A stretch of DNA of 50,995 bases from Knufia peltigerae (taxonomy: Eukaryota; Ascomycota; Eurotiomycetes; Chaetothyriales; Trichomeriaceae). This document shows, piece after piece, positions 32,537 to 44,267 of the stretch. Location: the NCBI GenBank assembly GCA_030247855.1, contig JAPDRN010000191.1:1-50995 (forward strand), in the 5' to 3' direction. The position numbers and the translations under genes were made by a program. The first letter of the stretch is position 1. Each line of letters begins with the position of its first letter. The notes under the pieces were generated by a model. That model was not told where the DNA came from. It did not search any database and saw nothing but the letters and a program-made list of their open reading frames with translations.

Positions 32537-33426
32537 AGCCTCAGATTTTTCTTGCAAACACCGTTGCTTGACATGCTTTGCATTTCCCTCAATCCTGGGA
32601 TTTGCAGCTAGGATGGGGAAGCGTATTCCGTCAAGCATGTCAAGAGCTTTGAAGCATGATGATATGGTCTCACAAGGAGCATCACCCAGCATCATTCGAA
32701 ACTCCCGGGTTGTACAGGTGCTGGATCAAAGCTAAGACCTTGGGTTACCACACCCGCACCCACTCACCTTGAGTATTTTATCGCCGTCGAAGGAAACAAG
32801 ACAAGAATAAGAGATGTTCTCTCCGAATGGTTCTTGTGCAAAATCGGAACAAAATCAAAGATCCTTGCAACGGAACACGGCGGAGATACGGCAAATTAAC
32901 CCCTGCAGATCGAAAACATCACGATACAATCTACATCAGATCTTCCCTCCAACAGGCATGTGTATCTCTGCTATTTGCGACCACAATACGCTTTTAAAAG
33001 GCTTTGTCGTACCTCGAAGCCAATCGTTGAAATATTTCGCGTATGAGGAGCACACAAGAATGCAATCCAACATGGCTGTCGTCATGAAATAAACTCTGAC
33101 CTCGACACTTCGCCAATCTTGGTCCACACAAAGTACTCCACCGATAAGCATTTCTTGTGCCGCCGCGGTTTCAGGAGGCACAGGTTACACACAAAACACA
33201 CGCACCTAGCCCTCACACTCCCACAGAGTGCCGGAGAAGAGCATACACATCCTTTGTAGCTCAAGTGCATTCCATTGAGGGTTTGTGATATCTCCAAGAA
33301 ACGTTCGGTATTTGGTGTCCTCAGCATCCTCCAAGGCACTAGATGTTCGTCCGGGGCGAATACTTCTGCTACGCATGTTTTCAAGGCATGTCCATCAAAT
33401 GAAACACAAACCAGAGAGCCAGAACA
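32537..33426. other. upstream region of the GT69 gene
   Basis: No gene is supported. The last 300 bases are probably the promoter and 5' leader of the glycosyltransferase. No repeat was noticed. Confidence 0.45.
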
Positions 33427-34944
33427 ATGTCGACAATTCCAAAAGTGTCAGTGTCTCGCGTACATATCCTATATGCGACAGCCTTGTTGATATGTCTCGT
33501 TTACATCTTTGTGTTATCAGCCCCGGTCAGACCCGATTTCAAATGGCTTGACGTCCATCAGATCAGACTTCAGAATGATAAAGTCAACCTCCAGGGATCA
33601 TTTTTGGACAGCGCAGCAACTGGATCACAGTCGAATGATCAACAACAACAACAACCGTGGATTCCACACGAGGTTGAAGATCTTGATGAGACGAGACTAC
33701 AGACTGTGGAGCCTTACATATCGGCCATCATGGATCCAAACAGTACATCATTCGAACGTCTCTTTTGTCCCCCAGCGAGTCTTGATCGTTACGACGGCCT
33801 GCGTCGCAATCCACCACGTACCACCCCCACCCGAAAAGACCACACCAGACGATACTTTTTCGCCCTGAATCTGTACCAAAGTGCACATATCCTTCCTCGT
33901 CTTTTGGGTTCCATCATTCAAGCCATCCGAATTCTCGGCCCAGAGGTTTGCGTCTTATCCATCGTCGGTGGGCGTTCAGATGACGGCACGACCGAGATTT
34001 TGACCACGTTGAGACCTCATCTCGAAGCACTAGGAGTGAAGTACTACTTCGGTACAAGCCCCATCGATCCATTGGAGGAGGGCCACGACCGAATCACCGA
34101 ACTCGCCAATCTTCGTAACCTCGCTCTGGACCCCCTCGTCCGCCGGCCCACCCAATACGCCTCACCAGACACAATCGTCATCTTCCTCAACGACGTCGCA
34201 ATCTGTCCGGACGATATCCTGGAGCTGGTGTACCAATACACTCTACAACAGGCCGACATGGTATGCGCCATGGACTGGAAGGACGACGGACACGTCTTTT
34301 ACGACTCTTGGGTCTCTCGCGGGATCAACGGTGACTTGTTTGTGGAAGTACCCCAGTCGGGTTCTTGGGACTTTGTCCGAAATTTGTTTTGGAACGACCC
34401 GATCTCCAAGGCTCGTCTCGATGCGAAACTTCCCATACAGGTTTACGCTTGTTGGAACGGGGCGACGGTGTTTGACGCGAAACCACTCTTCGAGGCAGAC
34501 GACAACATCCGTTTCCGCGCTTCGTACGAACATGAATGTTACATGGGTGAACCTACACTGTTCTGCAAGGACCTTTGGAAGAACGGGCGCGGTCGTATCG
34601 CGGTGATCCCCAGTGTCAACGTGGGATATTCCGACGAGTCAGGCCGCATAGTGAAGAGGGTTCAAGGGTACACGAGTGATAATGTCGACGTCTTCAACAC
34701 ATCGAATAGTGATCAGAGTGCAGAGGAAGAAGAGGATGACTCAAGGACGAAAATAAGGAACTCGACTACCGCCACGATGATTGATTGGAAGACCGATCCT
34801 CCTGGACTGGTCAAGTGTCAACCTGATTGGCATCATCCTTCTTGGGTAGAATGGGATGAGCCGGCTGCTAGAGACCGAAAACCCTTTGACTGGTCTGGTT
34901 CGGGATACTTTAACGCAAAGAAGGAAGACACCAGAGACGAGTGA
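33427..34944 (+). CDS. CAP59/CMT1-like mannosyltransferase (GT69)
   Basis: A single exon gives 505 residues. Residues 9-31 form a type II membrane anchor (VHILYATALLICLVYIFVLS), consistent with Golgi location. A stem of about 100 residues with a short Gln run follows. The catalytic part begins near 140 (RRYFFALNLYQSAHILPRLL) and contains SIVGGRSDDGTTEIL, IVIFLNDVAICPDDILELV and ADMVCAMDWKDD followed by FYDSWVSRGINGD, all marks of the CAP59_mtransfer family. Known members include Cryptococcus CMT1, an alpha-1,3-mannosyltransferase, and CAP59, needed for capsule formation. In ascomycetes the acceptor is usually unknown. The C-terminal tail (about 425-505) is acidic and charged. The gene appears intact with a good ATG context (AACAATGTC). 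Confidence 0.93.
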   Translation: MSTIPKVSVSRVHILYATALLICLVYIFVLSAPVRPDFKWLDVHQIRLQNDKVNLQGSFLDSAATGSQSNDQQQQQPWIPHEVEDLDETRLQTVEPYISAIMDPNSTSFERLFCPPASLDRYDGLRRNPPRTTPTRKDHTRRYFFALNLYQSAHILPRLLGSIIQAIRILGPEVCVLSIVGGRSDDGTTEILTTLRPHLEALGVKYYFGTSPIDPLEEGHDRITELANLRNLALDPLVRRPTQYASPDTIVIFLNDVAICPDDILELVYQYTLQQADMVCAMDWKDDGHVFYDSWVSRGINGDLFVEVPQSGSWDFVRNLFWNDPISKARLDAKLPIQVYACWNGATVFDAKPLFEADDNIRFRASYEHECYMGEPTLFCKDLWKNGRGRIAVIPSVNVGYSDESGRIVKRVQGYTSDNVDVFNTSNSDQSAEEEEDDSRTKIRNSTTATMIDWKTDPPGLVKCQPDWHHPSWVEWDEPAARDRKPFDWSGSGYFNAKKEDTRDE

Positions 34945-35280
34945 GACAGGGACCACGTGTATTTTTACTTGATGAGCAATTTGGAGCACAAGCCCCTACG
35001 ATGAGAACCCGGCCGACCTGAGAAACTATGTGTGTGTGTTTGTGTTTGTTTGAGTAGGTAGGCTCAGCTACCTTGTCTGGGTAAGAACGAGATCAGGTCA
35101 CGATGGGGCGCTGCGGGTTTTTTTGACACTGTGAAAAGAGTTTCGTGTCTCTCCTTTCCCCAGGAATGGAGGAAAAGAGGAAAAAGAAGGTGTGATCGCC
35201 TGAAACTGCAAGCGTTTCATTGAATGAACGACAAAGCCTCCTGTTTGATCGGCAGCAGCAACAACAACAACATCAACAGC

Positions 35281-35304
35281 ACCGTCACCGTCACCGTCAC
35301 CGTC
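35281..35304. repeat. ACCGTC x4 minisatellite
   Basis: Four exact 6-base units lie in non-coding sequence downstream of the GT69 gene. Confidence 0.9.
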
Positions 35305-35548
35305 AATTTCGGTGACTCGAATAAGAAAGGCTAGCTCTCGATACACCACCTTTGCTCGACTGACAATGACAGGAGGGAAGGGAGGGGGGGCTGTAACACG
35401 CTTTCATAACGCCCTTGTCCGCACACACACAAACAAAGGGGACACAGTCAATATTGTTTGTTTTTATTTTTTCGGACTGCGTCAAAGTTGAAACTCCCTC
35501 GATCGTCATGGAGGTTTGTCGTCAAACCATTGTCCCACAGAAAAAGAA

Positions 35549-35564
35549 CCCCCCCCCCCCCCCC
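35549..35564. repeat. C16 homopolymer
   Basis: Sixteen consecutive C residues in non-coding sequence. The length may be unreliable. Confidence 0.85.
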
Positions 35565-35801
35565 AGCAAGCAATCCGCTTTGCTTCAGGGACAAACAAAA
35601 CCCGACCAACACCGATCGACTCTTGATCTTAACCCCTGACAAGGAATTTGGGTTTTCAATGGACGGGTAAGGAGGGAAGAATCTCAAGACCTTCAAGGTT
35701 TATTCGATCCCACGTATGTACCCTGTCAAGGATTTCATTATATTGCGATGCCTTTTCCTTCTTCAGCATCTGTCAACCTTTCGGAACTCAGAAGTCTTTC
35801 A

Positions 35802-35829
35802 GGCAGTGGCAGTGGCAGTGGCAGTGGCA
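35802..35829. repeat. GGCAGT x4 repeat
   Basis: Four exact units plus a partial fifth in non-coding sequence. Confidence 0.85.
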
Positions 35830-36016
35830 ATTGGAATGGGTATGGGTGTGGGAGAGTCAAACGTGCCCCCTGAGGTGTCCTTGAGAGGATCGATCGAGTG
35901 TAAAGCTTTGGATTCGGGAATGGTGGTCGCCGTCGTCATTTCGTCTCTTATTCTCCTATCTTTTTGGCTCTGTCCAGAATAATTTTTTGTTCATCAACAA
36001 CAGATGTATTGTTGCG

Positions 36017-36044
<28 letters not shown>
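36017..36044. repeat. TC x14 microsatellite
   Basis: Fourteen TC units within a longer pyrimidine-rich stretch. Confidence 0.9.
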
Positions 36045-36047
<3 letters not shown>

Positions 36048-39000
36048 CTCTGCGCGCTAGAGAAGGTTAGTAGTAGTAACATGGCATTCAGAAGGGTCCA
36101 GGTGTCTATCTGTCGGGCACTCGATAAGTCAGTATACTCTGATGAGAATGTCTTCTTACTCTTTTTTCCCCCTCTCGAATTTTGAAAGAAAGCCGCATAG
36201 CTGCTACTGCTCTCTATCGAGTGAAAAAGTGTTGTTGACCTCGAGACTCCTTTTTCAGTCAAAAGGCAACTCTTCACTCATGATATCTCTCCCTGTCTCC
36301 TGTGTCTTTACATGGCGTTTGCTTCGTGTCTCTCTCTCTCTCAGCCACACCTACCGCCCGCAGTTCTCTGTGAGCCTTCTCGTCTTCTTTCGTGTCTTCC
36401 CTTCTTTTCTCCTCCTCGAGGACACGAGATCGATCCTTTGGGGAGGCATAAACAACGTCACGGAGAGGGGCGAGAGTGTTGTTCTTCGAAAGGTCCATCG
36501 ACGGTTTTCTTTATCTTGCTTGCTCACTACTCCAAGAAAAGTACCCGCCTCAAGAAAGGTGAATCAAACAGACACGAAGAACGAAAACATAACCATGTAT
36601 ACCATCATACACTCGAAACTGGCGCAGGCAGAGGATCACTGTCCCCAGGTAGAATCCAGACTAGACGAATACAGTCGTACTTGTGTGTAGAGGGGCAATT
36701 GAGAGAAGCGAAGAGGAAACAAGAAAACAACCTCTCCAAAGGCCTCGAACAGGTACTTGAACAAGCGAAAGACAAGCCAGTGCATTCCTAAACGACCCCA
36801 GTACGACCAACTAGTGCAGACAGAAGTACGAGCTTCTTTGCCGATTGTTTCAAACTTCACACATGTGCGTCCGTAGTCCATTTTTGACATTATATAACCT
36901 GGGTCTTTTCCTTTTTCTCGCAATGAAGGGGAACACGGACTCATATCTTGCTTGACATTCAAGACCGTCTACGTATGCCGACGAGGGATCATTCGCGCAA
37001 TTTTCGGCAACTCACACCATTAAGAACCCGGCGGGCAATAGTGTCTTGACTGACTGGGCTAGAAACCAGAAGGAAAAAACAGGCGACAGGCGATTCGCCG
37101 TATGCTGTCCAAAAGCAAAAGAAGAAAAGAAAACAATTTCCACCCTTTCCCCCTCCCAAACAGAATCGGTGAATTAGTGAACTGGAATCATCATATGGAT
37201 CGGAAACAGAATCAGATATATCATGCACCGCGCAGCGGTAACCCTTCTCGAAAAAGAAAAACAATGCAGTGCTGTCGATAGTGAAACGAGACGAGACGAA
37301 ACGAAACAGATGTGTGCTCGAGTGCTTGACAATGAGTCCTGGAACCAACTTTTCTCAGGACCTCAGGGTAAACAGGAAAGATCGCGCAGGTGATGCGTTT
37401 GATGGTTCCCGACGACAACGAATACAGTCGCGGTCTCCACATATTCTGAAAGAAAAAGGTCGCTCCATGACTTTATGAAGGCAAAGGGACTACTCCGTAC
37501 TTGGTCAAAGAGCTCGCGAAAGAAGCTTACATCGGCTCGCTTACCTTGCCAGCGTGAAAGGGTTCGTAACAGTAGGCGTGAAAGTTGGTAGATACTCCGT
37601 GGCATTGTAAGAGAGGCATTTAGGCGTCCCAGTTGGCGCTAGAGACATGTTCCATGTTGAGCGATTAACATGAGGCTGACTTGCGACAATTCTGAGACGT
37701 TGGGAGTTTCCTTCCACCGTCGAGTTGCCCACCGGTGCAGAAAAGTCTGGAGCCGTGTTAAGGCCGTTGTCGACCGTCAATGGAGAAGCAGGAGCAACTC
37801 GGGGGCCGACTGCCAGCCACCTGGACTCGGTCAATGGTCGTTCTGTTGTCGTGTTGGTTGTTGCATGACAGGCAAGGGCCCAAGAACAAAGCTATGCCAT
37901 TTCCTGCTCCGCCGCCGACTGAAAGTGCCACTCGCGATGGTTCAACCCTGGACGCTGAGGTGGACAACGTTAACGTTAGCATGCTTTTTGCGAGCACTTT
38001 GGCCTGGCGTGCTCGTCGTCGTCGACGGTAGCTTAGGTCGCTTCCGAGTCGTATCGAAGGGTTCGCCCACAGTTTAAACCCCCTGTACCCCGGTTTCGCG
38101 TTGTGGGAATTAGTGCAACTGCAACTGCAACAGCAATGACCGAGACAGCAGCGGCACCGCGACGGTCTCTTTCAACGGTACACCGGATTTTCCTGAAGCT
38201 CTTTTACGTACTTGATGTTCGGATGAGGAATGATCAACCAGCTAGAGAGTTCTGGATCCGTGGGAGAGACGATGGTATGGTTGGGGGGGGCTCATGTTGA
38301 CAGTCTTTCTGGTCGCAAGCGACCTGCAAGGACAAGTCAAGAAACGCAGATCTCTGGACCGAAGTCCTCATGTAACCGAGCTTGAAGCACACCGCCTGCG
38401 CCACTGCGTGGACAAGGCCAACAAGAGGGGTGCATGTGGTCGTCTAGGAAAGGTAATTAGCAGCATGATAATGCCACCCTTGCTGCAGGTTATGGTGTAG
38501 GGGAAGCTCCTTGCAGCTGCCACTGAAATCATTCCAAGACGCCAACCCCGTATTTCCAGTGGAAAAGGTAGCAAGTCCGTAAGCGCTGGAGGGAATGAGG
38601 GAAATGTGCCGGTTTAAGGCGCGGTTTAGTGGTGCGTTGGTGGCGTCCTGCGGTCAAATGTCACATAAATCGCCTAGAAAAGTCATGATGGGATGGCTTT
38701 TTGTGTGGAAGATCCCTGGTACTCACACGAACCTAGGTAAAGTAGGGAACAGTGCAACCACCCCTAAGGGTCAAATGCAGGGACGACAATAACCTTTCCC
38801 AGACCCTACAGAGTCGCAACGGTGAAGCTAAGAGGTATGGAGCAAATTAGTTGCTGGCACAAGAAGTGTTTGGGTGGCATTTAGGATAACGCTGTGTCGA
38901 AACAAAGACAGAAAAATGAAAAAGAGCCAGGAACAAAATAACACGCTGGCATAGTCCGTGTAATGTTGGCGTAGCTTTGGGGAAGGAAATTGCAACATGT

Positions 39001-42000
39001 CCCTACGGAGTACTTTCAACACTTCACCTTGGGACGGATACTGTGGTGAGGGAAAAATGACTAAAGGTCGGTGCAGAGAAGCTGGAAACAAGAACCGTTT
39101 ACTGTTTGAGGTACGCGGATTCGTCGCGCAAAAAAAAATTTCAACGGATGGCAAATCCGCGCCACAAAGTGATGGATGGTGTGTGGTGGTGGACAAGAGC
39201 AATTTTTCCATTCTCCAATATACTCAGAGTTACAGTACAGTACAGACAGTGGACGAGGAGTGCAGAGTCTTTACAGTAAAACTTCTCCATAGACAAGAGT
39301 GACAGTGAGGGGTCTTGTTCTCTGCACAGTGCCAATGGAACAATCCCAAGGATACGGCGACCATGGGATAAGCAAAAGTCCTACTCCGTAATAATGTCAA
39401 GCCGCCCAAAGTTTGGACTGGAGTCGTTCGTTCATTTCTGAGACAAGCGTTGGAATAGAGGTGAAGCACGAACTGTACAGAGATGGAGAGACGCTGATCC
39501 AGGGCTCGCTTAGAGGCAATCGAGAGCCTAACACCCGAACGATCCTTGTAGCCTCGTGCTCATGATGCACATGGCGAGCGAGGATCAAGAATACACGTGG
39601 ACGACGCAACAACCAGTACGTCAACCATATGGACGACTGGGGATTTCCTGGTCATCGCCGCCGCCTCCTGCATCATGAACAACCTAATGCGGCATCGCAG
39701 AGGCACATCAGGAGCTGAGAAGCGTCGATCTGACCCGCATTCGGAGTGGAAAAGTGACCCATTCGGCCACAAGGGAGATGCTTGCACCTCAATCTGGCCT
39801 CCCAAGGGACTCGACAACTTGGGTTGCTTGACCCAGACTGGCAGATGCTTGGTGTGGATCGTGTACTACATGGGCTCCAATGGGTTTGAGGAAAGCAATG
39901 AGGCGAGTGCAAGTGTGAGGAGCGCAGAATGATTCCCAAGTGCATCGTATGAGAGTCTGCGTGACTTGGAACGGTAACCAATTCACAAACTTCAGGACCT
40001 CTGCTGCTGGATCGACCACGCCACCGAGTGGAATTGTGCTTGACTGTGTCACCTTGACGACTGACTCAGTCCCAAGATTGGAGGAACATGGACGGAGCAG
40101 CAGTACCAGATCTGAACGCCTTCTGGACACTACCCTCGCTTACAGCGGAGAGAGTCCTTTAGCTGCGGTGATTAAGTATCACATTGGGAAGTTCCTCACA
40201 AATGCGGTGTGATGACGCCACCAAACGTATTCCACGCTTTTAATCCTCTAGTCGCAGTTTTGCAATGATCCAGACGATCTCGGTATGCCGTCTGCAGGGC
40301 AAATGGGCTTCAGCCACAGAAGTCAAATTGCATGATGCTTCGGCTGCTAACCCTGTCGGAAGCGAGGCACTGGGTGCCCCATACGGTCAAGATCAAGGTC
40401 GCTTTTCCTGGCGGGCTGCCTGGTTTAGCACTCCTCTCTCAGCGAATGTCACTCTGTTGGACGTTGGGGCCGACCGGTAGTTGCGGCTTGTATCTGCTGT
40501 GATCATTTTATCCCTGGAAAGGGGATCGAGGAGGTCAAAGAGAAAAAAAATCCCTTAGAGATCAATTTGCCAGTGTGAATGACCCTTGACCGGCTGTGGT
40601 GGATTGTATGGACATCCAGGGCACCCAAGGGCATGATGCGGAGGATTTTTCCTTCTACTTGGGATCCCTCGAAATGGATCTGCCTGTTGCGCTACGACAA
40701 TGCAGGATGCAAAAACCCTTCGGTTGTGCATGTAGGCTTCGCCATTTTTGGTCGACGAGACATTGTTTTCGAAATCTATCCTTGTACCAAAATCCAGCCG
40801 AGGCCTGTATTCCCTTGCTGCCTCGCCTTTGCCTTGCCTTGTAAGCCGGTAGTGAGCGGATGGAAAGTGATGAATTAGCTTCATTGGTGATACACAAGCA
40901 CGTATTGGTGGAGAGTCCGGGGTCGCCGGTGCTGCAGTTTTTCGTGAGCCCCAGGGCGACCATTGCGATCAAGACTACTGTATTCGCACGGGTATGGGTA
41001 TCGCTGGCCATATTACTTCAGTGCCCAGCTCGGCACTTTCCTGAAGCAGTTATTGTGGCACACCGACGCCCGGGGGCCAAACTATGGTAGAAAGGACGGT
41101 GGCTGTTAGTTCACATTGCAGGACTGTGCTCCAGCAGTTTACTGTGGGAATGTTTGGTTGACGCTAGGTGGCTTCAGGTTGTTGCATTTTCCCGTCGAGG
41201 CTTTCGTATTTTGTGGCACATGAGGAGTTGAAAGCCAGGCACTGGTCCCTCAAGCGTCGCGAGGCGAGCCACCAGGCGACAAGTCCACGCGCTGTGACTG
41301 CTTGACTTTGTAACAGCAACGAGCCAAGGTCGCAAAGCTCACACGCCTCCAAAGTTCCACAGTCTGGAACATACCTGGAGCACCATTTTCCACAGTGATG
41401 GAGCTCCGTGCACGTTTCATGCATGTGAATCGGCGTCTGTGCCAAAGGCAGCTCTCCAGGTAACGGAGATTTTAAGTCGATCTAGCATGTTCGATCACCC
41501 GAACAGGGTCCTTACCATCTGGTGGCCGTTCCCTGGACAGTAAACAAGTGTACGAGTAGATATGGTAGATTGGACTACCAAACCACCACTCAGATAGGCA
41601 GGTCGGTAGAGGCTCCAATAACAAGGGAGACAAAACCAAGGTTGAACGAAAATGATGACGGAGGTGTCCCCTTTTCGCCGCAACAAGAAACGATCGACCA
41701 TCTGTCTCGTGGCACGTCAAGAAGTCGCATGGCCATGAGATGGCTGCCATGTGCCCTCCCGCGTGCCAGGATCAGTAGTCCCTAGGCTATGTCCTACTGA
41801 GTAAATCAAGGAAAGATAGGCGGTAGTTGGTCCCCCGTAGTGCTGATGAATGGGCATACGGGCATGGCGCAGCACCTGAACGGCCCATCATCGGCGTGAA
41901 GATCTTCCCCATCTCAGGTGGTGATGAGCAGATGATAGGCAGAGCCGTTGTGTCTACTCCGGCACCATGACCTAGATTGACATGGCGTGCAAGGCGAGCT

Positions 42001-43231
42001 GTGTCGAATTTGTGGACAGCATTCCCACAGATGGTCGTCCGAGCCGACCATACAGTGCGGTTCGTCGAATAATGGTCCCGGCTGCACTTGACGGGACCAG
42101 GACCACGCCACTGAGGCAAGTCGAATCGACCGACCGCTCGTCGGTGGTTCGTCTTTTGTAACGCACGTCTGACGGTCTTGAGCACGGAGCACGCATTAGG
42201 ACCGGCACAGCAGGGTACGAGGGTACGAGGACTGCATTAGGCAATGGTTTGTTCCAAGGAGGGCCAGTAAGGGACACTCTCCTCCTCTTTCAGGTCTCGG
42301 TCTGCGACAGTTTGGGCGGTAGCTGGGGTGAAGAGGAGGCGAAATAGTAAGTGTCTGACTGGGCCTCGATAGAGGTGCATTGCCGTGAACCGAGATGGAA
42401 CCCTTGGATTGTCAAGGGCGGAAAAGAAGGTTTCTCGAAGCTGGGTCAAAGTCAGCGGGTTGGTACTGCGCATAAAACGTAGATTGGAGGGTCATGACAT
42501 GGTGTTCGTGGCTGGAAGCATGGGTCAGTGAACCGAACAGCAACACGATGAGGGTTTGGCAGGTGTAGCTTGGTCCTATCACGCATACAGACCACACACA
42601 CCTACGGAAGAGAAGCCAGGGAGAGAGAGGACGAGGACGGCTGGCGAGGGAGAGAAAAGAAATTCAAGTACTCGTTGACAGTATTCTACTGATCTAGTGA
42701 GGTAGAGATGAGAGACATGGTGTGATCGCAGTTTTCTTAGGTACTCGTGGTATGCGAATCTTTGTAGCTCCAGTATGGAGTACTGGCATTGCTCTTTCTC
42801 TTCCTCGCGCGCGCACACACATTCTCTCATCCCTCATCGGCCTATTGCCTCTCGCGCTCTCTCAGTCTGCGGTCCTCGCCGTCTCCCTCTCCATCCCACA
42901 TCGGTAAAGAGACCACGAATCCGTCATCTGGCATGCCTTGCGTCTGCTCCCCTGGTCCTGGTCATTATCCTTGTCCCCCTGTTGCTTGCTACTTTCTAGC
43001 CACTTATGAACCCTGTCGACCACACCCCCGTCTGGATTGTCGTTCAACCGTCCTGAACCTTCTGGTCCTTTTGCGCCACTTTTGACACTCTGGTTTTCAA
43101 CGGTATCACGCTTTGGGAACTCTTTCTTATGGTCCCTTCTCGATCTTGTCCAGCCACTTGTGCCTAGCTACTGTAGCAACAAGATTACCACCATTGCTCC
43201 CTCATCCCCTGCTTCATCTCCGTGGACGATG

Positions 43232-43303
43232 GTATGAAACTTGAAAGCTTGCGAGCCGGGGGATTAGCTGACTTGGTAATAGACTGTGCACTGTCAACCT
43301 CAG
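43232..43303 (+). other. candidate intron in the 5' leader of the Q-rich gene
   Basis: A GTATGA donor, a GCTGAC branch-like sequence near 43267 and an ACCTCAG acceptor define a 72-base intron of normal fungal form inside the pyrimidine-rich leader. It is about 960 bases upstream of the chosen ATG. It rests on splice motifs only. Confidence 0.35.
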
Positions 43304-44267
43304 ATCGGCCACTATACTATTTTTCCCGGCTGATTATTCTCCGGCTTCGTGGGCGAAGGACAGTGACAGGGTAAGATCCGCTTCGACGTGCTCATCGCCC
43401 TGCCAGACTCGTTCCTACTGAGAGACCCCGGGCGCTCTAAAAGTCGACCGGCGCCGCCAGTCTCCGCCATCTTCGCTTCGTGGGACGGACCACAAGTCCA
43501 CACTGTCCACGGTCCACGGTCCACACCAGAAACGACTCCACCAACAACATCACCGCTTCCCTCATTCCCTCGATGAAACGAAACGAATCCTGGATTACCC
43601 TCTGGCCATATACCCCTACCTGATTCTACGTCTTGCGCTTTACCCTTTTGCTTTTCTCCGATCCACCGCCTACTTGACTCGTAACTACTAGTATCAATCC
43701 TGGGCCACACCTCCTCTGACCTGGCCCTGTCACATATTGCTCTCGGGTGTATTCGATTCCAGGCCAACCTTTTACTGTCCCTGCTTCTACGGAACTGGTC
43801 CGACTCGAAAGTCTCTTCAGGGCTACTTGCACGACTACAAATCTTACCGTACTGTACCAAGGCCCGCCGACTAGCTTGGTTCCTGACTTGACTTGTTTGC
43901 TTAGCCGACAGGGCTCATCTTGGGCGGAAGATCTTTACAAAAGCCACACTTCAAGATCCCAGTCCTTGCCACTCCTCGCTTCGATCCATATCTATCACCA
44001 TATTTCCTCCACCGCCCGGACTCCCGGACACTTGGACTCTCTTGCCCTGGTATTATAGTCAAAGTATATCTTCAAACGCATGAGCTCTTCCCGAACGTCA
44101 TTGACAACATCCTCCATCCACCAAGCGTTTTGTCGTACTATACAAAGACCCCTCAGGCCCCGGCTTTTACACTCTATCAAACACCCAAGCACAGGCGCTG
44201 GAACCTCTCGCATGTCAGTCAACATACCTATTCGTTGTTTCCACCGACCACCTCAACAACCGCCCTC

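Larger units (their letters stand above)
34945..44267. other. 9.3-kb stretch without a convincing gene
   Basis: Open frames of up to 182 codons occur, but they are low-complexity or lack any motif. The stretch holds a C16 tract (35549-35564), ACCGTC x4 (35281-35304), GGCAGT x4 (35802-35829), TC x14 (36017-36044) and TACGGAGTA words at 37491, 39004 and 39382. Pyrimidine-rich plus-strand sequence at about 35.9-36.5 kb and 42.75-44.2 kb resembles fungal transcript leaders. The right end is probably the promoter and long 5' leader of the Q-rich gene. Non-coding transcripts are possible but cannot be shown from sequence. Confidence 0.5.

Noticed and set aside
36142..36690. 182-codon plus-strand frame
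   Set aside because: Made of CT-rich low-complexity sequence with no domain or splice support.
37670..38077. 135-codon plus-strand frame
   Set aside because: Cys/Arg/Trp-rich, antisense-like composition without any known motif.
43312..43860. 182-codon minus-strand frame
   Set aside because: Antisense to a pyrimidine-rich leader. Composition is purine-biased low complexity, with no motif.
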